A DNA stretch of 64,000 bases, from positions 260,001 through 324,000 of the forward strand of contig NZ_JACMTR010000002.1 in NCBI RefSeq assembly GCF_014267175.1. The letters are read 5' to 3'. A model generated the notes under the pieces. That model saw only the letters and a program-made list of their open reading frames with translations. It was not told the origin of the DNA and did no database searches. This document shows, in pieces, positions 18,433-27,196 of this stretch. The stretch's first letter is position 1. The number at the start of each line of letters is the position of its first letter. The DNA comes from Pseudonocardia sp. C8. GTDB lineage: Bacteria; Actinomycetota; Actinomycetes; Mycobacteriales; Pseudonocardiaceae. The translations under genes and the position numbers were made by a program.

Positions 18433-19025
18433 CCGGAGACCAGCGCGGTCAGCTCGTCGACGACGACGTCCCGGCCGAACCCCGGGCGCTCCAGCACGAA
18501 GCCGGTGGTCAGGTGCTCGACGGTGCGCACGACCGTCCAGGCCGCCGCGCGCGCGGTGTCCGCGCCCGCCGCGCCGCGGGTGAGCAGGACCGTGGCCACG
18601 AGGTCGTCGATCCGGTGGGCGAAGGCCGCCCGGCGGCCACCGGGGGAGCGGGGCAGCTGGTCGACGATCACGCGGAGCAGGTCGGGCTCCTCGGCGAACG
18701 CGTCGAGCAGCGCGTCGAGGGTCGCGCGGACCACGGGCGCCGTGCTCCCGGCCGGCACCCCACCGCCGAGCACGTCCAGGAACGCGCGCGAGACGCGAGC
18801 CTCCATCGCGTCCAGGTAGCGGTCGAGCACCTCGGCCAGCACGGCCTCCTTGTCCGGGAAGTACTGGTAGAGCGAGCCGGGGGAGATGCCGGCCGCGGCC
18901 GCGATCCGATTGGTCGAGGCGCCGTCGTACCCGCGCGCGACCAGGACGTCCCGGCCGGCCTCGACGATCCGTTCCACCATGCGCCGCGACCGCTCCTGCC
19001 GGGGCTGCCGTCGCCGGCCGCTCAC
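18381..19025 (-). CDS. TetR-family transcriptional regulator
   Basis: The 214-residue repressor has a classic N-terminal helix-turn-helix: RIVEAGRDVLVARGYDGAST, then NRIAAAAGISPGSLYQYFPDKEAVL. The remainder is the variable ligand-binding and dimer domain. GTG at 19025 gives a basic leader (SGRRRQPRQERSRR) before helix 1, usual for the family; the open frame extends further but crosses the operator. It diverges from the MpaB-family oxygenase gene across a 56-base gap that holds a near-perfect palindrome, so it probably represses that gene and itself. The gene runs 52 bases into the rhodanese gene at its 3' end. Confidence 0.9.
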   Translation of the reverse strand: MSGRRRQPRQERSRRMVERIVEAGRDVLVARGYDGASTNRIAAAAGISPGSLYQYFPDKEAVLAEVLDRYLDAMEARVSRAFLDVLGGGVPAGSTAPVVRATLDALLDAFAEEPDLLRVIVDQLPRSPGGRRAAFAHRIDDLVATVLLTRGAAGADTARAAAWTVVRTVEHLTTGFVLERPGFGRDVVVDELTALVSGYLDTRHGGLVAADGPS

Positions 19026-19049
19026 CCCGGGCTCCCGAACGCGCGTTGA

Positions 19050-19069
19050 ACGCGAGTCATGACTCGTGT
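19050..19069. promoter_or_regulatory. TetR operator palindrome
   Basis: The 20-bp site ACGCGAGTCATGACTCGTGT is a perfect 14-bp inverted repeat at its core (CGAGTCA/TGACTCG) and has one mismatch over its full length. It lies in the 56-base gap between the divergent TetR and MpaB-family genes, the usual place for an autoregulated TetR operator. A TTGAAC at 19046-19051 could be a -35 for the rightward gene, which would put the operator over the promoter. Confidence 0.7.
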
Positions 19070-19081
19070 CAGCATCCGGCC

Positions 19082-20305
19082 ATGGTGGCAGAGATCCCCG
19101 TCGCGCCGGCCCACCCGCGACGTTTCCGCAGCTCGCCGCGCCGCGCGGCCCGGATCGCGCGCCCGCTCGGCCTGGTGGCCCGGGTCGGCGCACCCGATCC
19201 GGGCCTGCTCGACGAGATCGGCCGCCGGATGCTGGTGCGGGACGAGACCGGTGCCCGGCTGGCCCGGTCGATGGGCCGGGACGCCGGTGACCCGGAGCGG
19301 GTGACGATGCGCGCGTTCCACCGGGCGCTCGCCGGGGGGACGGCCCCGGACGGCGGTCCCGCCGCGCTGCGGGAGTTCCTCGCCGCCGTCACCCCGGACC
19401 CGGAGTGGCTCGACCGGGACCTGCTCGAGCGCGGCGCGCGGGCGTACCGGCGGCTGGGACGCAGCCGGGACGACACCCTGCTGGGCCTGTCCCTGATCGG
19501 CGGTTACCGCTACGGCGGGCCCACCGAGCTGCTCGTGCGGACCGGCGGGCTGACCGGGCGCGGCGCGATGCGACGGCTCGGCGAGACGCAGGCGTGGGCG
19601 TTCGCCGTGAGCCGGCCCGGTGGCATGGAGCCCGGCGCCGACGGGTGGCGGGCGACCCTGCACGTGCGGGCGATGCACGCGCTCGTCGCCGACCGCTACG
19701 AGCGCGGCGACCGCTACGACGTCACCACCCACGGGCTGCCGATCAACCGGTCGGACCTCGCCGCGACGCTCGGCCTGTTCAACAGCACCGCGATCCTCGG
19801 GTGCCGCCTGCTCGGCCGGTACGTCTCCCGGGCCGAGTCGGACGCGATCATGCACCTCTGGCGCTACGTCGGGTGGCTGATGGGCGTCGACGAGGACTGG
19901 CTGTTCGACACCGAACGCGCGCAGAACGCGTTCAACCACCACGTGCTGCTGGCCCAGGGCGACGTGACGCCGAACGGGGCGCGGCTGGCCGGGGCGCTGG
20001 TCGACGGCCTGCGGGACGAGCGCACCGGCGGCCGCCTCGACCGGCTCCGCGGCGCGTGGGAGCGGCGGCGGCTGCTCAGCCTGCTGCGCCTGTTCCTGCG
20101 CGCCGAGGGCGTGCGCGACCTCGGGCTCCCGGTCGCGCTGCCCTGGGCGGTGCCGGCCCAGGTGGTGCGCAACGTCGCCGAGGTCGCGCTGGTGGCGCGG
20201 ACCCGGCGCGGGCGCCGGTGGCTGGAGGAACGGTCCGACCGGCGGATCCGGGCCGACCTCGCCCGCCGGTTCGGCGGGGACCGGCCCGGCCCGCGCGAGC
20301 TGTGA
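19082..20305 (+). CDS. oxygenase MpaB-family protein (DUF2236)
   Basis: The 407-residue protein belongs to the DUF2236 group that includes the rubber oxygenase Lcp and fungal MpaB, haem proteins that cleave isoprenoid double bonds. The central block has GETQAWAFAVSRPG, RATLHVRAMHALVADRY, THGLPINRSDLAATLGLFN and HLWRYVGWLMGVDEDWLF, which follow the family's core helices with His and Arg candidates for haem contact. No signal peptide is evident, unlike secreted Lcp. ATG at 19082 excludes a TTG-initiated extension that would cross the operator. The substrate is unknown; control by the adjacent TetR protein is likely. Confidence 0.85.
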   Translation: MVAEIPVAPAHPRRFRSSPRRAARIARPLGLVARVGAPDPGLLDEIGRRMLVRDETGARLARSMGRDAGDPERVTMRAFHRALAGGTAPDGGPAALREFLAAVTPDPEWLDRDLLERGARAYRRLGRSRDDTLLGLSLIGGYRYGGPTELLVRTGGLTGRGAMRRLGETQAWAFAVSRPGGMEPGADGWRATLHVRAMHALVADRYERGDRYDVTTHGLPINRSDLAATLGLFNSTAILGCRLLGRYVSRAESDAIMHLWRYVGWLMGVDEDWLFDTERAQNAFNHHVLLAQGDVTPNGARLAGALVDGLRDERTGGRLDRLRGAWERRRLLSLLRLFLRAEGVRDLGLPVALPWAVPAQVVRNVAEVALVARTRRGRRWLEERSDRRIRADLARRFGGDRPGPREL

Positions 20306-20309
20306 CCCG

Positions 20310-20696
20310 TCATCCCTGGACCAGGCAGAACGGGTGGCCCAGCGGGTCGAGGAACACCCGGAAGCTGTCCGGGGCCGGCTGGGTCTCGTGCTTGCGCGCC
20401 CCGACCTCGAGCACGGCGGCCTCGCCGGCGTCGAGATCCGGGACGTCGAAGTCGAAGTGCACCCGCTGGGGGTGCTCCTGGCCCGGCCACTCCGGGGGCG
20501 TGTAGGTGCCCTCGGAGATCCGCTGGAAGGCCAGCGTCGCGCCGGACCCTCCGGTGTCGAGCTCGACCCAGCCGTCGTGGGTCTGCTCGGCGACCGGCCA
20601 GCCGGTGATCCGGGAGTAGAAGCGGGCCAGCTCCAGCGGGTCCGGGCAGTCGAGGGCGGCGAGGGCGAACCTGGCGATGGGTGCGTCGGTGCTCAT
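20310..20696 (-). CDS. VOC-family (glyoxalase/dioxygenase superfamily) protein
   Basis: The 128-residue protein is one vicinal-oxygen-chelate module pair: ALAALDCPDPLELARFYSRITGWPV at the N-terminus and FRVFLDPLGHPFCLVQG at the C-terminus, with HFDFDVPDLDAGEAAVLEVGA between. The late Asp-Pro-x-Gly-His-Pro-Phe-Cys ending is typical of small actinomycete members of unknown substrate. It is convergent with the MpaB-family gene, separated by four bases. Confidence 0.85.
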   Translation of the reverse strand: MSTDAPIARFALAALDCPDPLELARFYSRITGWPVAEQTHDGWVELDTGGSGATLAFQRISEGTYTPPEWPGQEHPQRVHFDFDVPDLDAGEAAVLEVGARKHETQPAPDSFRVFLDPLGHPFCLVQG

Positions 20697-20773
20697 GGGT
20701 CGAGTGTGGCGGCGACCCCCGACAGTGTCGCGCCGGCTCGACCCGCGTGACTCGCGCCGGCTCGAGGGCGGTA

Positions 20774-23700
20774 TCAGGCGGGCGGTGGCAGCTCGTCGAT
20801 CGCCCGCTCCACCCGGCGGACGGAGATCGGGTGCCGGGTCTTCATCGGGTGGGCGTACAGCGAGACCCGGAGCTCCTCGATCATCCAGCCGATCTCGCAC
20901 AGCGCGGGCGACGGCTCGACGCCCTCGGGCAACCCGGCCAGCAGGGCGCGGTACTCGGCCTCGACCGGCGCCATCTCCGCGGTCCACCGGGCGTCGCGGC
21001 CGGGATCGGCGTGCAGCTTGTCCAGCCGGAGCCCGAGCGCCTGGAGGTAGCGCCGCAGGTCACCGAGCCGGGTCGCCCCGGCCGCGGTCACGAAGCCCGG
21101 CCCGACCAGCCGTTCCATGATCACCTTCACGTCCGCGGCGCCGTCCCGGGTGGCCGGTCCGCGCAGGTCGGCCAGCTTCGCCCCGACCCGGTGCCAGTCC
21201 TCCAGCACACCGCGGACGGCGTCGAGGACCTGCAGCGTCGTCGCGGGCAGCCGCATCCGGAGCAGCTCGGCGAGCCGGAGGTACTGCGCCTCGTCGTACG
21301 GTGCCCCGCCGCCGCGCCGGACCAGGTGGTCGGCGGCGGCGGTCGTGCAGTCGTCGAGCAGCGCGTCCAGCGAGCCGTGCGGGTTGCGTGACAGCGCGAG
21401 GCGGGCCCGGTTGTCGAGGCCGCGCTGCACCTGCTTGCCGGGGTTCGGCGCGTTCAGCATCAGCAGCCGGCGCGCGCCCCGGTGGTGCGCGGGGTCCCGC
21501 TCGGCGGCCGTCGCGTACACGCGGACGTCCACGGTGCGGCCCCGGTCCCGCAGCCCCGGGTAACCGGTGACGACGTGCTCCCCGCGCCGGATCGGCAGCT
21601 CGCGGGGCAGCTCGCCGATCGTCCACGAGGTCAGCGCGGTGGCCTCGACCTCGGTGCCGGCCGCGGCCAGCTCCTCGCGGACCTTCGGGGCCAGCTGCCG
21701 GCGCAGCCGGTCGAGGTCGGTGTCGCGGGCCAGCTCGGCACCGGACTCGTCCAGCACCCGGAACGTGACGGTCAGGTGCTCGGGCAGCCGCTCCAGCTCC
21801 CAGTCCTCGCGGCGGATCTCCACGTTGCGCATCCGGCCGAGCTCGCGTTCCAGGCCGTCGAGCAGCGGCTCGCCGGTGTCGTCGCGGAGCCGGGCCAGCA
21901 CCGCGCGGGCGTGGTCGGGTGCGGGGGAGAAGTTGCGCCGCAGCGTCCGCGGCAGCGTCCTGATCAGGGCCGTCACCAGCTCCTCGCGCAGCCCGGGCAC
22001 CTGCCAGGTGAACGGCGTCGGGTCGACCTGGTGCAGCGCGGCCACCGGCACGTCGACGGTGACGCCGTCGGTGTGGTGGCCCGGCTCGAACGCGTAGGAC
22101 AGCGGCAGCGTCAGGCCGCCGGCGTCGACGTGGTCCGGGTACTGGGCGCGGTCGATCCGTCTGGCGGCCTCGGTGGCGAGCAGGTCCTCGGTGTAGGTGA
22201 GCAGCTCCGGGTTGCGCTTCGACTCCTTCTTCCACCAGGTGTCGAAATGCTTGCCGGACACCACGGAGGCGGGGACGCGCTCGTCGTAGAACGCGAACAG
22301 GGTGTCCTCGTCGACCACGAGGTCGCGCCGGCGGGCGCGGTGCTCGAGCTCCTCGACGTCGTCGAGCAGCTCGCGGTTGGCGTGGAAGAACGCGTGCCGG
22401 GTGTCCCAGTCGCCCTCGACGAGGGCGTGCCGCAGGAACAGGTCCCGGCTCACCTCGGGGTCGATCGTGCCGTAGGCGACGGTGCGGTCCGCGACCAGCG
22501 GCAGCCCGTGCAGGGTGACCCGCTCGGTGGCGACGGCGGCGGCGCGCTTGCGTGACCAGCGCGGCTCCGAATACGTCCGCTTGACGAGATGCGCGGCCAG
22601 CGGCTCGATCCAGTCCGGCTGGACCGGCGCGACGGTCCGCGCCCACAGCCGCGTCGTCTCCACGAGCTCGGCGGCCATCACCCAGCGGGGCGGCTTCCTC
22701 GCGATGCCCGATCCGGGCCACAGCGCGAACCGGGCGCCGCGGGCGCCGAGGTACTCCCGGGGTCCCTTGCGTTCCTTGCCGGCCTTCTTCTCACCCTTCT
22801 CGGTGAGCGGGTCCTGCATGCCGACCTGGGAGAGCAGCCCGGCCAGGACGGACTGGTGGATCCGGTCGGCGTGCGCGGCCCAGTCCGGGTTCTTCTCGTT
22901 GAGATCCATGCCGGCCGACCGGGCTGCCTGTCGGAGCTGGCCGTGCAGGTCCCACCACTCGCGCACCCGCAGGTAGTGCAGGAAGTCCTCGCGCAGCTCG
23001 CGGCGGAACTTGTTGCCGGTCAGCGCCTCGCGGCGCTCGGCCAGGTGGTCCCAGAGCCGCAGGTGGGCCAGGAAGTCCGAGCCGTCGACCGCGAACCGGC
23101 GGTGCCGGTCGTCGGCGGCCTGGCGCTGCTCGGCGGGGCGCTCGCGCGGGTCCTGCACGGACAGCGCGGCCGCGATGACCAGCACCTCGCGCAGGCAGCC
23201 GTTCCGGTGGGCCTCCACCAGCATCCGGCCCAGCCGCGGGTCCACCGGCAGCCGGGACAGCGCGTGGCCCACCGGGGTCAGCGAGCGCCGGTCCGGCCGG
23301 AGCGCGCCGAGCTCGTGCAGCAGGTCGAGGCCGTCGGCGACGGCGCGCCGGTCCGGCGGCTCGACGAACGGGAACTCGGAGATCTCGCCCAGGTCCAGCG
23401 CGATCATCTGCAGGACCACGGCGGCGAGGTTGGTCCGCAGGATCTCCGGGTCGGTGAACTCGGGGCGGGCGTCGAAGTCGTCCTCTGCGTAGAGCCGGAT
23501 CGCGATGCCGTCGGAGGTGCGCCCGCAGCGGCCGGCCCGCTGGTTCGCCGACGCCTGGGAGATCTTCTCGATCGGCAACCGCTGCACCTTGAGCCGCCGG
23601 GAGTACCGGGAGATGCGGGCGGTGCCGGTGTCGACGACGTACCGGATGCCCGGCACGGTCAGCGACGTCTCGGCGACGTTCGTCGCGAGCACCACGCGGT

Positions 23701-25111
23701 TGCCGGTGTGCGGCTGCCAGACCCGTTGCTGCTCGGCCGTCGAGAGCCGGGCGTAGAGCGGCAGGATCTCGGTGTTCGGGAGGTTCCGCCGCTCGAGCAC
23801 CTCGGCCGCCTCGCGGATCTCCCGTTCCCCGGGCAGGAAGACGAGCACGTCACCCGGGCCCTCGCGCTGCAGCTCGACGACGGCGTCGCCGATCGCGTCG
23901 TCCAGCTGGCGGTCCGGGTCGGCGTCCGGGTCGTCGGGGTCGACGACCGGGCGGTACCGGACCTCCACCGGGTAGGTGCGGCCGGAGACCTCGATGATCG
24001 GGGCCGGCCGGTCGTCGGCGCTGCCGAAATGCCGGGCGAACCGCTCGGGGTCGATCGTCGCCGAGGTGATGACGACCTTGAGGTCCGGGCGGCGCGGCAG
24101 CAGCCGGGTGAGGTAGCCGAGGATGAAGTCGATGTTGAGGCTGCGCTCGTGCGCCTCGTCGATGATCAGCGTGTCGTACTGGTGCAGGTCCTTGTCGCCG
24201 GCCAGCTCGGCCAGCAGGATCCCGTCGGTCATCAGCTTGACCATGGTCGAGTCCCCGACCTGGTCGGTGAACCGGACCTTCCAGCCGACCGCCCCACCGA
24301 GCTCGACCCCCAGCTCCTCGGCGATCCGGGCGGCCACCGTGCGCGCGGCGAGCCGCCGCGGCTGGGTGTGGCCGATCATCCCGTGCACGCCGCGGCCGAG
24401 CTCCAGGCAGATCTTCGGCAGCTGGGTCGTCTTCCCCGAGCCGGTCTCCCCGGCGACGATCACGACCTGGTTGTCGCGGATGGCCTCCGCGATCTCCTCG
24501 CGGCGGGCCGACACCGGCAGCGTCGCCGGGTAGGAGATCGCGGGGAGCGCCGCCCGGCGGCGGGCGATCCGGCGCTCGGCGGCGTCGACCGCGTCGGCGA
24601 CCCGCTGCTGGGCGCGGCCGTCGCGGGCGCGGTCGAGCCGGCGGCGCAGCCGGTCGGCCTCGGCCGGGCCGAGCGCACCGATCCGCTCGCGGAGGGCGGC
24701 CAGCTCGGCGTCGTCCAGCGGGGGGAGTGGCGGCGCGGCGTTGTCGGTGCCGGGCGCCGTGCCGCCGCGTGCGGAACCCGGGCCGCCACGGTCGGCGCCT
24801 GCGGCGTCCGGGCCGTCGCGGTCGGGGCCGCGGCGGCCGGGCTGGTCGGGGCCGGGCGCCGTGACGGCAGCGCTCCGGCCCCGTGGCCCGCGGCGGCGCG
24901 GTCGGCGCTGCGCATCGCGGGCCGGGAGGCCGCGTGCGGCGCCCTCCGTCCCGGGGGCGGCCTGCGCAGCGGCCTGGTCCGTGCTGGTCGTGGGGTCGAT
25001 GTCGGTCTGACGAGAATCCGGTCGGCGACGACGGGGACGTCGGCGCCGACCGGTCGTGCCGGCCCCGTGGTCGGGTCGGTCGCTCGAGGACGGGGCGGAA
25101 TCGGTGGACAT
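20774..25111 (-). CDS. hrpA: DEAH-box ATP-dependent RNA helicase HrpA
   Basis: The 1445-residue helicase has the HrpA order. After a disordered basic N-terminus (about 1-190, with RRRRPRRRRP) come motif I GETGSGKTT, motif II DEAH in IIDEAHERSLNIDF, motif III SATID, motif V-like TNVAETSLTVPGIRYVVDTG and motif VI QRAGRCGR. The HA2 and OB-like regions and the long DUF3418 C-terminal domain complete it. E. coli HrpA rescues stalled and collided ribosomes; the same is assumed here. ATG at 25111 begins MSTDSAPSSSD; a longer frame to 25198 has no support. A 366-base gap lies upstream, holding a palindromic repeat. Confidence 0.95.
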   Translation of the reverse strand: MSTDSAPSSSDRPDHGAGTTGRRRRPRRRRPDSRQTDIDPTTSTDQAAAQAAPGTEGAARGLPARDAQRRPRRRGPRGRSAAVTAPGPDQPGRRGPDRDGPDAAGADRGGPGSARGGTAPGTDNAAPPLPPLDDAELAALRERIGALGPAEADRLRRRLDRARDGRAQQRVADAVDAAERRIARRRAALPAISYPATLPVSARREEIAEAIRDNQVVIVAGETGSGKTTQLPKICLELGRGVHGMIGHTQPRRLAARTVAARIAEELGVELGGAVGWKVRFTDQVGDSTMVKLMTDGILLAELAGDKDLHQYDTLIIDEAHERSLNIDFILGYLTRLLPRRPDLKVVITSATIDPERFARHFGSADDRPAPIIEVSGRTYPVEVRYRPVVDPDDPDADPDRQLDDAIGDAVVELQREGPGDVLVFLPGEREIREAAEVLERRNLPNTEILPLYARLSTAEQQRVWQPHTGNRVVLATNVAETSLTVPGIRYVVDTGTARISRYSRRLKVQRLPIEKISQASANQRAGRCGRTSDGIAIRLYAEDDFDARPEFTDPEILRTNLAAVVLQMIALDLGEISEFPFVEPPDRRAVADGLDLLHELGALRPDRRSLTPVGHALSRLPVDPRLGRMLVEAHRNGCLREVLVIAAALSVQDPRERPAEQRQAADDRHRRFAVDGSDFLAHLRLWDHLAERREALTGNKFRRELREDFLHYLRVREWWDLHGQLRQAARSAGMDLNEKNPDWAAHADRIHQSVLAGLLSQVGMQDPLTEKGEKKAGKERKGPREYLGARGARFALWPGSGIARKPPRWVMAAELVETTRLWARTVAPVQPDWIEPLAAHLVKRTYSEPRWSRKRAAAVATERVTLHGLPLVADRTVAYGTIDPEVSRDLFLRHALVEGDWDTRHAFFHANRELLDDVEELEHRARRRDLVVDEDTLFAFYDERVPASVVSGKHFDTWWKKESKRNPELLTYTEDLLATEAARRIDRAQYPDHVDAGGLTLPLSYAFEPGHHTDGVTVDVPVAALHQVDPTPFTWQVPGLREELVTALIRTLPRTLRRNFSPAPDHARAVLARLRDDTGEPLLDGLERELGRMRNVEIRREDWELERLPEHLTVTFRVLDESGAELARDTDLDRLRRQLAPKVREELAAAGTEVEATALTSWTIGELPRELPIRRGEHVVTGYPGLRDRGRTVDVRVYATAAERDPAHHRGARRLLMLNAPNPGKQVQRGLDNRARLALSRNPHGSLDALLDDCTTAAADHLVRRGGGAPYDEAQYLRLAELLRMRLPATTLQVLDAVRGVLEDWHRVGAKLADLRGPATRDGAADVKVIMERLVGPGFVTAAGATRLGDLRRYLQALGLRLDKLHADPGRDARWTAEMAPVEAEYRALLAGLPEGVEPSPALCEIGWMIEELRVSLYAHPMKTRHPISVRRVERAIDELPPPA

Positions 25112-25407
25112 CGTTCGTTCAGTGTGCCTGGTCGTCCGGGGTGTCGCGGACGCCGACCATGGTGATCGGCGTCGCGGGCGGGGGCAATCGGATATCACGC
25201 AAGGGTGTCCGAACCGGGCGCCGGTCGCCTCGCGGCGAGGGGCACACCGCGGCTCCAGCCGGACGGTATTCCGCGGCGGCGGTTATCTGATGCGGCCCGG
25301 GGACTCGGGGCACCCGGCTCGGACAGTCCCTCCAACAGCGCCGCCGGGCGGATCATTCCCGCCCCGCTCGCCGGCTTCGCCCGCGCCCGCCCGCCCCCCC
25401 CGGAACA

Positions 25408-25456
25408 CACTCATGGAGCTTGAGTCCCGTGGCACGGGGCCAAAGGGCCATGAGTG
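25408..25456. repeat. dispersed palindrome, diverged copy 1
   Basis: This 49-bp inverted repeat starts CACTCATGGAGCTTGAGTCC and ends GGCCAAAGGGCCATGAGTG around a GTGGCAC centre. Nine terminal bases pair perfectly and the inner stem has mismatches. The centre and outer arms match the perfect copy at 27064-27110. It lies in the 366-base gap between hrpA and the serine hydrolase gene, flanked by C-rich and G-rich runs; I see no gene in that gap. Confidence 0.75.
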
Positions 25457-25477
25457 CCATCGGGGGGGCGGGCGGGA

Positions 25478-26305
25478 TCAGGGGGCGAGCGCGTCCAGGA
25501 CGCCGTCGGTCCACGGGGTCCACGCGTCGATCGCCCACTGGCCGAAGTCCCGGTCGGTGAGGACGACGGCGGCCGCGCGCGCCTCCGGGTCCACCCACAG
25601 GAACGTGCCCGACTGCCCGAAGTGTCCGAACGTGCGCGGCGAGGACCGCAGCCCCGTCCAGTGCGGGGACTTGCCGTCGCGGATCTCCATGCCGAGGCCC
25701 CAGTCGTTCGGCTTCTGCCGGCCGTAGCCGGGGAGCAGGCCGTCGAGGCCGGGGTAGGCGACGGTGGTGGCCTCGGCGACGGTGCGCGGGTCCAGCAGCG
25801 CCGGGGCCTGCAGCTCGGCGGCGAACCGGGCGAGATCGTCCGCGGTCGACACCGCGCCGGCCCCGGCCGTGCCTTCCAGCCGGGTGCGGGTGAGGCCGAG
25901 CGGCTCGCAGACCGCCTGGTGCAGGTAGTCGGCGAAGCCGATGCCGGTCGCGTCGGCGACGGCGTCGGAGAGCACTGCGAACCCGGTGTTGGAGTAGATC
26001 CGGCGCTCGCCGGGCGCGGCCTGCACCCGGTCGGTGTCGAACGCCAGCCCGGAGGTGTGCGCGATCAGGTGCCGCACGGTCGAGCCCTCCGGCCCGGCCG
26101 GGTCGTCCCAGCCGAGGGCGCCCTCCTCCACCGCGACCAGCACGGCGTACGCCGAGAGCAGCTTGGTGACCGAGGCGAGCGGGAACTCGCGGCCGGTGTC
26201 GCCGGCGTCGGCCAGGACGGTCCCGTCCGCGGCGACGACGGCGGCCGCGACGTGGTCGACCGGCCAGTCCAGGACCCGGCGCACCGCCGGGGCGAGCTCG
26301 GTCAC
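25478..26305 (-). CDS. serine hydrolase (class C beta-lactamase-type family)
   Basis: The 275-residue protein has the penicillin-binding fold triad: SVTK with nucleophile Ser45 and Lys48, the YSN motif in RRIYSNTGFAVLSD near 104, and HFGQSGTF in place of the KTG box near 238. These proteins include esterases and D-amino peptidases, and few are true beta-lactamases. No signal peptide is visible, so it is likely cytoplasmic and its substrate is unknown. The start is GTG at 26305. The next gene on this strand, an SDR, ends 50 bases upstream. Confidence 0.87.
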   Translation of the reverse strand: MTELAPAVRRVLDWPVDHVAAAVVAADGTVLADAGDTGREFPLASVTKLLSAYAVLVAVEEGALGWDDPAGPEGSTVRHLIAHTSGLAFDTDRVQAAPGERRIYSNTGFAVLSDAVADATGIGFADYLHQAVCEPLGLTRTRLEGTAGAGAVSTADDLARFAAELQAPALLDPRTVAEATTVAYPGLDGLLPGYGRQKPNDWGLGMEIRDGKSPHWTGLRSSPRTFGHFGQSGTFLWVDPEARAAAVVLTDRDFGQWAIDAWTPWTDGVLDALAP

Positions 26306-26355
26306 GGGGCGGGGAACGGTCGGGTGCGCATGCCGCTCATCCTGTCAGGAGGATC

Positions 26356-27036
26356 TCAGCTGTCGCCGTAGACCGGGACGAGCGCGCCGGACACCGGGGC
26401 GGCATCCGGCCCGGACAGGAACGCGACGACCTTCGCGATGGCGGCCGGCGAAACGGCGCGGGCCGCCGCGTCGGCGTCCATCCACGTCCGGTTCGCCGGG
26501 GTGTCGATCACCGAGGGGAGGACGGCGTTCACCCGGATCCGCTGCGGCCGCAGCTCGTCGGCGAGGATCTCGGTGAGGCGGTGCACGGCGGCCTTGGTCG
26601 TGCCGTGCAGCAGCTGGGCCGGTCCGGTGAGCCCGGTCCGCGCGCCCACGGTGACGATCGCGCCACCGCCCGCGCCGGCGATCCGCGGCGCGGCCGCCTG
26701 GGCGGCCCACACGACGGAGGCCAGGTTGGTGTCGAGCAGCTCGTGCAGGCCGGCCTCGTCGACGTCGGCGAGCCCGCCGCCGGCGTAGCCCCCGGCGACC
26801 GCGACCAGGGTGTCGATGCCCAGGCCGAACGCGTCGACCCGGGCGAACGCCTCCGCGACCGAGTCCCGCGCGGTGAGGTCGACCCCGATCGGGTGCACGT
26901 CGTCGGCGGCGAGCGCGTCGAGCGCCGCGCCCGGCCGGTCGAGCGCGGCGACCGGCCGGTTCCGGGCCCGGAACTCCCCGACGACGGCGCGGCCCAGCGC
27001 ACCCGCGGCCCCGGTGACGACGACGGCATCGCTCAT
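26356..27036 (-). CDS. SDR-family protein with His in place of catalytic Tyr
   Basis: The 226-residue Rossmann protein has the cofactor loop TGAAGALG (residues 8-15) and a degenerate NNAG (AVAGG near 79-83). Where the YxxxK motif is expected it reads HGTTK, with His144 for Tyr while Lys148 stays. The usual catalytic Ser position is TVGAR (129-133), also without Ser. It is therefore unlikely to be a standard SDR oxidoreductase. ATG at 27036 was chosen; MPG-extension to 27045 is possible. It diverges from the DUF72 gene, with a palindromic repeat and a G-rich run between them. Confidence 0.85.
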   Translation of the reverse strand: MSDAVVVTGAAGALGRAVVGEFRARNRPVAALDRPGAALDALAADDVHPIGVDLTARDSVAEAFARVDAFGLGIDTLVAVAGGYAGGGLADVDEAGLHELLDTNLASVVWAAQAAAPRIAGAGGGAIVTVGARTGLTGPAQLLHGTTKAAVHRLTEILADELRPQRIRVNAVLPSVIDTPANRTWMDADAAARAVSPAAIAKVVAFLSGPDAAPVSGALVPVYGDS

Positions 27037-27063
27037 GCCGGGCATCGTCGCACCCGACCTGGG

Positions 27064-27110
27064 ACTCATGGAGCTTTGGTCCCGTGGCACAGGACCAAAG
27101 CTCCATGAGT
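27064..27110. repeat. dispersed palindrome, perfect copy 2
   Basis: A perfect 19-bp inverted repeat (27064-27082 with 27092-27110) encloses a 9-base centre CGTGGCACA. The left arm is ACTCATGGAGCTTTGGTCC. It lies between two divergent genes, so it is not a terminator for either. A second, diverged copy is at 25408-25456. As RNA either strand would fold into a long hairpin, and as DNA it could bind a dimeric protein or be a REP-like element. Confidence 0.85.
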
Positions 27111-27117
27111 GTGATGC

Positions 27118-27154
27118 GGGTGGGGGCGCGAGGCGGGGGCGGGGCGGGGGCGGG
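27118..27154 (+). other. G-quadruplex-prone G-run
   Basis: The + strand holds closely spaced G-tracts; the last four (135-139, 141-144, 146-150 and 152-154 after 27000) are split by single C bases, an ideal G-quadruplex spacing. It lies directly after the palindrome and 43 bases before the DUF72 ATG, so it would be in that gene's 5' leader or promoter. Structure formation is inferred from spacing alone. Confidence 0.5.
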
Positions 27155-27196
27155 CGAGCTGAGGCGGGCGGGATGGTGGGGCGGGAGGATGGGGCG

